20,162 bases of DNA from positions 56,610 to 76,771 of the forward strand of contig FR879520.1 in NCBI GenBank assembly GCA_000434475.1, given 5' to 3'. This document shows positions 14,671-20,162 of the stretch, in pieces. The DNA is from Dialister sp. CAG:486 (GTDB lineage: Bacteria; Bacillota; Negativicutes; Veillonellales; Dialisteraceae). The first letter of the stretch is position 1, and each line of letters begins with the position of its first letter. Under the pieces are notes generated by a model. It did not search any database. It worked only from the letters and a program-made list of their open reading frames with translations, and was not told where the DNA came from. The translations under genes were made by a program, and so were the position numbers.

Positions 14671-14837
14671 CTTGGGAAACGCTGATTAAATCGCAGAGTC
14701 GAATTTCATATGGATTTTTATACATAGCTTCGTCATCATCCTCCTTAAATAGCTCGCTATTCTCGTCAGATGATTCCTTACTCTGTATAAAAATCCAAGA
14801 ATGAAATCAGACAACGATTGAATCAGTGTTTCCCTTG
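14671..14837. mobile_element. Complete palindromic MITE-like element, copy 2
   Basis: 159 bp (14675-14833) with ends GGAAAC and GTTTCC, flanked by a direct CTTG at 14671-14674 and 14834-14837. The flanking repeat is not palindromic, so it is good evidence for a 4-bp target duplication. It aligns with the reverse complement of copy 1 over its whole length. Where copy 1 has ATAGCC/GGCTAT, this copy has ATCATC (14735-14740) / GATGAT (14769-14774), so both arms changed together. A faint extra end-like sequence (GGAAATGCTGATT on the minus strand, about 14657-14645) lies next to it. Confidence 0.87.
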
Positions 14838-14941
14838 ATAGACATACGAGCCCCTTGCGAAGCGCGACCTCTTTATAAATAAATTATATAGAAAAAGCGG
14901 GAATCCATCTATCATCGCACAGTAAAGTTTGTAAAGAGAAT

Positions 14942-14998
14942 GTAAACAAGCAAAAATCCATGAGAATCACCGTTTCTCATGGATTTTTGCTTGTTTAC
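14942..14998. terminator. 25-bp perfect palindromic hairpin, probable terminator
   Basis: The arms 14942-14966 and 14974-14998 are fully complementary over 25 bp around a 7-nt loop, with a few further pairs outside (AAAGAG/CTCTTT). They hold internal A5/T5 tracts. It sits 30 nt past the stop of the 15028-15522 gene, so termination of that transcript is the likely role. The preceding 14838-14941 is AT-rich with no gene. Confidence 0.75.
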
Positions 14999-15027
14999 TC
15001 TTTATTTTCACTCATTATCCCATAAAA

Positions 15028-15522
15028 TCAAACCGTTTTGTCCTTCAAAAGCTCTTTCGCCATGTGTCTTGCGTGGTCCATCGCGGGGAGGAGCGCCTCT
15101 TCCATCCCTGCCGCATAGAGCGTGATCCCCAGATAAAAAGCCATCTCATGGTAGGGTGTCCATTCATTCTCTTCGGGAAATGCAAGGTCAGACGGGGAAA
15201 GCCGCTCCGCGGAAAACTTCCCGCCATGCACAGCAACCAGAAAGCGCATCCCATCCTGCATGCAGATCGCCGCGCCTTCGAAGCCGCAAGCCCTGATGGC
15301 AAATGCCATACGCCCCATAGCGACCATGTCCATGGTCAGTGCAAGGATCGTAAGAGGCTTCACGGCTCTCTTTCGGATCTCCTTTGCAGCCCGGCAAAGA
15401 GCTGTCACTCCCTCCCCCTTCACGGAGCTCACAGGAAGAAAACAGATCCCTTTTCCCTCAGCAGCGGCCAAGGAAAGACGCCGGGTCAGCACATCGAGCG
15501 TGTCATTTTCATTATACTTCAT
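15028..15522 (-). CDS. Conserved-looking hypothetical protein
   Basis: 164 aa from ATG 15522, with AGGAGG 7 nt upstream. The frame runs open to 15600, but that part lies in a MITE-derived repeat (15546-15652) and is unlikely to be coding. It has no signal peptide or membrane span. The sequence alternates strand- and helix-like stretches: GKGICFLPVSS, then KPLTILALTMDMVAMGRMAFAIRACGFEGAAICM, then MRFLVAVHG. The C-terminal third is helical (EMAFYLGITLYAAGMEEALLPAMDHARHMAKELL). The strand-helix-strand-strand order loosely recalls one repeat of the MecA adaptor C-terminal domain, but I see no decisive motif and make no assignment. It is monocistronic, followed by the 25-bp palindrome. Confidence 0.75.
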   Translation of the reverse strand: MKYNENDTLDVLTRRLSLAAAEGKGICFLPVSSVKGEGVTALCRAAKEIRKRAVKPLTILALTMDMVAMGRMAFAIRACGFEGAAICMQDGMRFLVAVHGGKFSAERLSPSDLAFPEENEWTPYHEMAFYLGITLYAAGMEEALLPAMDHARHMAKELLKDKTV

Positions 15523-15545
15523 GCCAGCCTCCTGGGAAATTCTGA

Positions 15546-15652
15546 CTAGGGAAACACAGATTAAATCTTTGTCTGATTTTACTCTTGTATTTTCATGCAA
15601 GGCAAGAAGTACAAGGCGCGACTAGCGAGCGATGTAAGGATAAATGGCGTCA
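15546..15652. repeat. Half copy of the MITE-like family, diverged
   Basis: CTAG plus GGAAACACAGATTAAATC, then GATTTTACTCTTG as in the left arm of copy 1, and a degenerate middle (ACTAGCGAGCGATGTAAGGA against AATAGCAAGCTATTTAAGGA). The matching second arm is absent and a 7-bp array begins at 15654. It is a truncated or decayed copy. Confidence 0.75.
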
Positions 15653-15653
15653 G

Positions 15654-15838
15654 GTGACTCGTGACTAGGGACTGGTAACAAGTGGCTAGGGATGAGGTAT
15701 GCGATACGAGAAAACCGCTAGTTTCAAACCTCCGCGGCGCTTCTCTATTTTTATGCGCCGCACCACCATTTCTCATTTCTTATTTCTCATTTCTCATTTG
15801 GGTCGAGCTTTCATCCACAATCAAGGGACAGCACACCA
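15654..15838 (+). repeat. Composite repeat: heptamers, GC hairpin, heptamers, shared tail
   Basis: Six 7-bp units (15654-15695: GTGACTC, GTGACTA, GGGACTG, GTAACAA, GTGGCTA, GGGATGA). Then comes the hairpin GCGGCGC (15734-15740) / GCGCCGC (15755-15761), ACCAC, and five units of CATTTCT type (15767-15801). A tail containing GAGCTTTCA and AATCAAGGG is also seen at 17941-17966. It ends 6 nt before the ftsW stop. Confidence 0.8.
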
Positions 15839-15843
15839 GAGGC

Positions 15844-17097
15844 TCACCCTCTCCCTTCCATCTGTGCGATCCGGCGCTTTCGCTCCTCCAGATCTGTCTC
15901 ACGAAGGCTCTGCACCGTGGTGCCGTAGATGAGTGCGACAGAGATGATATTCATGATGAGCGAGGAACCGCCATAGGAAATGAAGGGCAGCGGGATCCCT
16001 GTGACAGGGAAGCAGCCGATGACCATCGCGATATTGACGATGCCCTGCACGGAGATCAGCATGGTGAGTCCGTAGACGAGAAGAGCCGCATAGGTCTCCT
16101 TCAGCTTTCTAGCCGCAGCGAATCCCGCAAGAAGAAAAACGAGGTAGAGAATGAGGACGAACACAGAGCCTATAAAGCCAAATTCCTGACTGAAAACGGC
16201 GTAGGCAAAGTCGGTGTACTGCTCGGGAAGGTAGAGAAATTTCGACATGCCTTCGCCGACGCTTTGCCCGAAGAGTCCGCCGGAACCGACCGCGATGAGG
16301 CTTTGTACCGTCTGGTAGCCGCGGTTCGCCGCATAGGAGAAGGGATCCCAAAGTACGACCACACGGTCCATGCGATACGGTTCAGCAATGACGAGAATCG
16401 CAAAGGTGACGATCGCACCCCCTACGCCCAAGAGGATTTCGAAAAGCGGAAGTCCTGCCAAGACGTAGAGAAGTAGGGGAAAGAGCAGAATCATCCCCGC
16501 TGTCCCCATGTCCGGCTGTTTCAGAACAAAGAGTGCCATCACGAGCGGCCCATAGAGCGGCAGAAAGTACCAAATCATGGAGCGGAAGGTATTCTCCTTT
16601 TTCTTCCGATTCGCTAAATGAAAGACCGGACGAAAGAAGCGTTTGACGAGCGTGATCTTCTCTCCTTTCCGTATGCGCTTGGCCAGAAAGGATGCCGCCC
16701 AGATCAGGCCGGTCACTTTCGCGACTTCAGACGGCTGGAGAGAGAAGCCCGCGAGCATGATCCAGCGCGTCGCGCCATTCGCCCGATGCCCGGCTACAAC
16801 AACGAGGAGGAGCAGCACCAAGGTGAATCCGACCCATATGACAGCCCCACCGCGGATGAAGCTCTTCGGCAGCCAAGCCACGAGGCCGCCGATGGCCAGA
16901 CTGAGCGCCAAGACCCCGACATGCTTCAAAAAGTGGGTATACGGCCCATCGCCTGCCGCCATATTCATATAGTAGGTGGCATTATAGACATTCATCGCCC
17001 CGATGGCGATCAGTATGGCGGCCGCGATGAGCATCCATTTCAGACACTCGGGCACATACTTCGTATCCTTCAGGGACGTCTCGCTACGAGACGACAT
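15844..17097 (-). CDS. ftsW: FtsW/RodA/SpoVE-family peptidoglycan glycosyltransferase, probably FtsW
   Basis: 417 aa SEDS-family polytopic inner-membrane protein, with about ten hydrophobic spans. These enzymes polymerise lipid II into glycan strands together with a class B PBP. Landmarks: GATRWI (108-113), LQPSEVAK (120-127), KQPDMGTA (193-200), LPEQYTDFAYA (290-300) with Asp296 at the position of the essential SEDS aspartate, and FPVTGIPLPFISYGGSS (363-379). The last motif and the LPE..TDF motif favour FtsW over RodA, but without division genes beside it this is not certain. A basic cytoplasmic stretch (about 140-172) is prominent. Its ATG lies within the end of trmB (28-nt overlap), and AGGGG about 8 nt upstream lies inside trmB, so the two are coupled. 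Confidence 0.88.
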   Translation of the reverse strand: MSSRSETSLKDTKYVPECLKWMLIAAAILIAIGAMNVYNATYYMNMAAGDGPYTHFLKHVGVLALSLAIGGLVAWLPKSFIRGGAVIWVGFTLVLLLLVVVAGHRANGATRWIMLAGFSLQPSEVAKVTGLIWAASFLAKRIRKGEKITLVKRFFRPVFHLANRKKKENTFRSMIWYFLPLYGPLVMALFVLKQPDMGTAGMILLFPLLLYVLAGLPLFEILLGVGGAIVTFAILVIAEPYRMDRVVVLWDPFSYAANRGYQTVQSLIAVGSGGLFGQSVGEGMSKFLYLPEQYTDFAYAVFSQEFGFIGSVFVLILYLVFLLAGFAAARKLKETYAALLVYGLTMLISVQGIVNIAMVIGCFPVTGIPLPFISYGGSSLIMNIISVALIYGTTVQSLRETDLEERKRRIAQMEGRG

Positions 17098-17720
17098 ATG
17101 AGGTTCCCCTTTCTGGAAAACTTCTCTTCATATTCTGTCTCCACATCCCCTGGGACGGGAGCGGCATGAAGATCATAGGTCACGTCCGAAAGCTGCCAGC
17201 CCATGGCCTCAAATTCTTCGACGGAGAAATCAAAAAGATCCTTGTTATCCGTCTTGAAGCGGATCTCACCGCCCTCTTTTAAAATGACGGCGTAGCGTTT
17301 CAGGAAATCACGATAGGTGAGGCGGCGCTTGGCGTGGCGCTTCTTCGGCCAGGGGTCGCTGAAGTTGAGGTAGATCACATCGACTTCGCCTTCCCCAAAA
17401 ATATTCAAGATCTCGCTCACATCGCCTAAGATGAGACGGACATTGTCTACCGGCGGATCCTTCTCCGCAGTCTTCTGTGCGGCATAGTAGATGACGCCTT
17501 CCTGCACTTCCATGCCGATGTAGTTCACATCAGGATGGAGCGCGGCCATGCCGGAAATGAACTGGCCTTTGCCGGTGCCGAATTCTACATGGAGCGGCTG
17601 CTCCGGACGGGGAAACTGTGTCTCCCACTTGCCCTTCATGTCGGTCGGTTCTTCCAGAAAAAGAATGGAGGTGTAATTTTTGATCGCTTCTTCGATCCAG
17701 GGTTTACGTCTGAGACGCAT
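17070..17720 (-). CDS. trmB: tRNA (guanine(46)-N7)-methyltransferase
   Basis: 216 aa, cytosolic. It transfers a methyl group from SAM to N7 of G46 in the tRNA variable loop. Class I methyltransferase: SAM-binding VEFGTGKGQF (45-54); the family signature SDPWPKKRH (121-129), with Asp122 and the basic run for catalysis and tRNA contact; RFKTDN (154-159); and the C-terminal TEYEEKF (195-201), also diagnostic. All are intact and the length is normal. AAAGGAG about 7 nt upstream sets the start. It is first in a two-gene unit and overlaps ftsW by 28 nt, an uncommon pairing of tRNA modification with septal wall synthesis. Confidence 0.95.
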   Translation of the reverse strand: MRLRRKPWIEEAIKNYTSILFLEEPTDMKGKWETQFPRPEQPLHVEFGTGKGQFISGMAALHPDVNYIGMEVQEGVIYYAAQKTAEKDPPVDNVRLILGDVSEILNIFGEGEVDVIYLNFSDPWPKKRHAKRRLTYRDFLKRYAVILKEGGEIRFKTDNKDLFDFSVEEFEAMGWQLSDVTYDLHAAPVPGDVETEYEEKFSRKGNLICRLVARRP

Positions 17721-17748
17721 GGGAGACTCCTTTCGGGGATAAAGTAAA

Positions 17749-17972
17749 GTGACTAGGGATTAGGGATTAGGAGTGACTGGTGACTGGAGATTAGACTAAA
17801 AGACTGAGAGACATTAGACATCTGACGTCTGGCATTTGACATCTCTAGCGGGCATCGCCCTATTTATATTCTGCGGCGTTTCATTATTTTTGGCGCCGCA
17901 CCACCATTTCGCATTTCTCATTTCTAATTTCTTATTCAAGTGAAGCTTTCAAACGGAATCAAAGGGCGAACC
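17749..17972 (+). repeat. Longest composite repeat: heptamers, GC hairpin, heptamers, shared tail
   Basis: GTGACTA, GGGATTA, GGGATTA (17749-17769), a 3-bp slip, then ten in-phase units from GTGACTG at 17773 to TTGACAT ending 17842, changing motif along the way. Next CGGGCATCGCC and the hairpin GCGGCG (17873-17878) / CGCCGC (17894-17899), then ACCAC and CATTTCG, CATTTCT, CATTTCT, AATTTCT, TATTCAA (17905-17939). The tail has GAAGCTTTCA and AATCAAAGGG. The array starts the same distance from the hairpin as at 15761-15767. Confidence 0.82.
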
Positions 17973-17986
17973 CTCAAAACCTATTT

Positions 17987-20017
17987 CTACTGCCCTGCTC
18001 CCGCATTCGGTACATCGGGGATCTCTTCTCCCGCGATCTTGACGGGCTGATACCGGCTCCAATCAAAAGACGGAGCGAAGAGGCGGCGGCGATGGATATC
18101 ATTGTTCCAGCGCTCGTCCTCTGCTTCCTTGCTGCTTCCGAGCTGCTCGGTATCGTTTCTGACCATGACATTGCCGTACATGGTCATGAGCGTCGTCACG
18201 TCTTTATCAAAGTCAGGGGAAAGGATGTCGGACTTTTCATCATAGCGAGTCGCCGTAAGTCCCATGAGACCCATGAAGGTATCGTAGAGCATGTCATTGG
18301 TGAATGGCATATTTCTTCTATCCCACATGGTCTTCATGGTGCGCGGGTGGCTCCTCTGGTAGTCATCCGAGGTGTAGATCCAGAAGGGAATGTGTACCAT
18401 CGTGTAGTCGAACTGGTCTGCATTATGCCCCGGACGCTCAGTGACCTGCTCGCCATGGTCTGAGAAGTAGAGGACGCTGTCCGCTTTCATGTAGTTCACG
18501 GCTTCGTTCATGATGCTTTCGACGACGTAGTCGTTAAAGAGGACGGAGTTGTCATACTCATCATTCATGACGTCAGCCGTCGAGCGTGCCTTTCCCATGC
18601 TCTCCGGCCAGTGATAGAACTCGGACGGATAGCGGTCCCAGTAGCTGACGTGGCTGCCCATGAGGTGGACGACGACGAGCTGGCGGCGGTTCTTCGGATC
18701 GACCTTCCGCAGATAGGGGATGAGGGCGGTATCGAAGTCCTTCGTCACGACATCGGTGCCGACATACTGGTTGATCCAGTACTGATCATCACAGGCGCTT
18801 CCGATCGCACCGATCGGCGTATCCCAGACACCATAGCGGGACTGGTTTGAAATCCATGTGGTATGGAAGCCGGCCTGCCTTGCCATGTCAATAATGGAGT
18901 AGGCATCGACCAGCTCCATATCATTGTACTGGTTCTTCTCCGTCAGGGCTTCGGTCAGTACCTGGACAGTCTGTGTATAGCAGGAATAGGCATGATTGAA
19001 GAAGGTATAGTGAGAGTCTGCGGCGGCCTCTGTCTGGAAAGGCGTGGTATTTCTGTGATAGCCATAGACACCCATGTGGTCGCGCGTCAGAGACTCGCCG
19101 ATGATGAGGACGTAGACACCGTCCGGCGCCGCCTTGAGCTGCGCGGCAAAGACGCGATCCTTAATCGACATGTGGCGGCGCTTCTCCACCATCGTCTGGA
19201 AATCGGAGAAGCTGGAAAGCGTCTCGTAGGTCTCATAATACACATGCGCAAGTCGCGTCGCCCCAATGGACAGACAGCAGAGACCGACATTCACAAGGAA
19301 GAGCAGCGCCATCGCCCACCACGCCTTTCTGGATACGGGAAGGCGGCCATTGAAGGAGAAACGGCTGCTGTGGAAGATGAGCCACGCGAGGATGAGGATC
19401 GCAAGCGTCCCCAGGATAAGCTCGGCATACGGGATATTCACATCGATATACTCCTTCGTCTCGGCAAGATTCGTCTGCGCGAGCGCCAAAAGCATATTGA
19501 TGGAGATCAGAGAATGCGTGATGAAGTAGTAGCCCACATACGTGAACTGGATGCCCACATAAAGGAGCATCAGAACGACGCACGCGATGCGCGCGATCAT
19601 GCGCCATTTCCCCGGCAGGATCCATGCCGCAGAGAGGCAGGAGATGAACAGATAGAGCGGCGCAGAGAGCTCGCCTGACATATCCGACATGTCGAGCACC
19701 ACATCCGTCTGCGTCGAAAGGTACGGCACGATGAGTGAGAGCAGCCACAAAAAGCCGATCGTGATCCACAGATGCACGGCTGCCCGCGTCAGGTGGTGCC
19801 GGATAAAATAGGCCGTCACAAAACCGACCTGCAGGAAGAGCAGGAAGACCTTCACCTGCGAAGAAAGCTCAAATCCGCCCGGCGCGCCGAAATACCAGGA
19901 AAGAAAAAAGGAAAAGCCAAAAGGCACCAGCGTCGCGATCGCCCACCAGATCTTCCAGTGGCCGGGACTATCTGTCTGCTTTACGTCTTTGGATGATTTT
20001 GTATCTGTCTGATTCAT
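17987..20017 (-). CDS. Phosphoethanolamine transferase (EptA/CptA-like, sulfatase superfamily)
   Basis: 676 aa. The N-terminal part (about 20-255) has several membrane spans, then a periplasmic alkaline-phosphatase-fold domain. The family transfers phosphoethanolamine from phosphatidylethanolamine to lipid A or core sugars, altering outer-membrane charge. Catalytic elements: LIIGESLTRDHMGVYGYHRNTTP-type start (304-326), with metal ligand Glu308 and nucleophile Thr311; the following CYTQT (347-351); VVHLMGSH (449-456); and YFSDHGEQV (517-525) with metal ligands Asp520 and His521. The start has AAGGG about 9 nt upstream. About 90-100 residues beyond the catalytic core make it longer than typical EptA. 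It is separated from trmB by a repeat block and is apparently monocistronic. The acceptor cannot be told from sequence. Confidence 0.9.
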   Translation of the reverse strand: MNQTDTKSSKDVKQTDSPGHWKIWWAIATLVPFGFSFFLSWYFGAPGGFELSSQVKVFLLFLQVGFVTAYFIRHHLTRAAVHLWITIGFLWLLSLIVPYLSTQTDVVLDMSDMSGELSAPLYLFISCLSAAWILPGKWRMIARIACVVLMLLYVGIQFTYVGYYFITHSLISINMLLALAQTNLAETKEYIDVNIPYAELILGTLAILILAWLIFHSSRFSFNGRLPVSRKAWWAMALLFLVNVGLCCLSIGATRLAHVYYETYETLSSFSDFQTMVEKRRHMSIKDRVFAAQLKAAPDGVYVLIIGESLTRDHMGVYGYHRNTTPFQTEAAADSHYTFFNHAYSCYTQTVQVLTEALTEKNQYNDMELVDAYSIIDMARQAGFHTTWISNQSRYGVWDTPIGAIGSACDDQYWINQYVGTDVVTKDFDTALIPYLRKVDPKNRRQLVVVHLMGSHVSYWDRYPSEFYHWPESMGKARSTADVMNDEYDNSVLFNDYVVESIMNEAVNYMKADSVLYFSDHGEQVTERPGHNADQFDYTMVHIPFWIYTSDDYQRSHPRTMKTMWDRRNMPFTNDMLYDTFMGLMGLTATRYDEKSDILSPDFDKDVTTLMTMYGNVMVRNDTEQLGSSKEAEDERWNNDIHRRRLFAPSFDWSRYQPVKIAGEEIPDVPNAGAGQ

Positions 20018-20106
20018 TCTGATGACCCTTATAAAATATTCGCTGACACAAGAAAATAACTATATTATTTTATCATATATACGAGACTTTTTACTACACG
20101 TATTTC

Positions 20107-20134
20107 AAAAAAAGCCGCCGCCGGTAAGGCAGCG
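20107..20134 (-). terminator. Terminator of an off-window minus-strand gene
   Basis: On the minus strand GCTGCC (20133-20128) pairs with GGCGGC (20119-20114), with one G-U pair, followed by seven T (20113-20107). The wobble pair works only in the minus-strand transcript, so the transcript terminated probably enters from the right. The AT-rich 20040-20100 likely holds the promoter of the transferase gene, but several -10-like boxes prevent a choice. Confidence 0.6.
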
Positions 20135-20162
20135 TTAATTCTCAAAGTAAGTGCCGGATTAG

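Noticed and set aside
12831..14804. 657-codon + strand open frame opposite the phosphate transporter
   Set aside because: It is the antisense shadow of a gene with clear QSSS motifs; it runs into the MITE and lacks a recognisable domain.
15682..16476. 264-codon + strand open frame
   Set aside because: It begins in a composite repeat and continues antisense to ftsW, with no start signals.
8153..17939. Heptamer arrays as a CRISPR array
   Set aside because: The units are contiguous 7-mers without spacers, and no cas genes are nearby.

Overview
The window reads as the chromosome of a diderm Firmicute of the class Negativicutes, most likely Veillonellales (a Dialister- or Megasphaera-like gut anaerobe). 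It combines Firmicute-style genes with Shine-Dalgarno sites close to AGGAGG, a TonB-dependent outer-membrane receptor and a lipopolysaccharide-type phosphoethanolamine transferase. The genus is a guess. No tRNA, rRNA, CRISPR array, prophage or complete insertion sequence was seen.

Layout. 1-2600: sucC (-) is divergent from a threonine-aldolase-family gene (+). 2738-3431: a TetR-family regulator with its own promoter and operator-like palindromes. 3432-4035: a gene-free block of dispersed repeats ending in a terminator. 4078-5705: guaB (IMP dehydrogenase) with a strong promoter and a terminator. 5704-6310: a DinJ/YafQ-type toxin-antitoxin operon (-). 6414-8365: a small exported protein translationally coupled to an M18 aminopeptidase. 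8378-8647: repeats. 8648-10964: a TonB-dependent receptor (-). 11132-11749: maf (-). 11750-12253: repeats including a complete MITE-like element. 12254-12678: a small membrane-protein candidate (+). 12882-14597: a Na/phosphate cotransporter family protein (-). 14671-14998: a second complete MITE-like element and a 25-bp palindrome. 15028-15522: an unrecognised protein (-). 15844-17720: trmB-ftsW, overlapping (-). 17987-20017: a phosphoethanolamine transferase (-).

The genes are mostly housekeeping and are not linked functionally. The unusual content is between them. Nearly every longer intergenic gap carries (i) arrays of degenerate 7-bp repeats in strict phase, (ii) GC-rich hairpins with AT-rich loops placed beside those arrays, or (iii) a roughly 158-bp palindromic MITE-like family. 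The MITE-like family has two complete copies, one half copy and several end fragments; the complete copies show a 4-bp target duplication and paired, compensatory base changes between copies. The receptor gene also has an AT-rich centre between GC-richer ends, suggesting a swapped beta-barrel segment.
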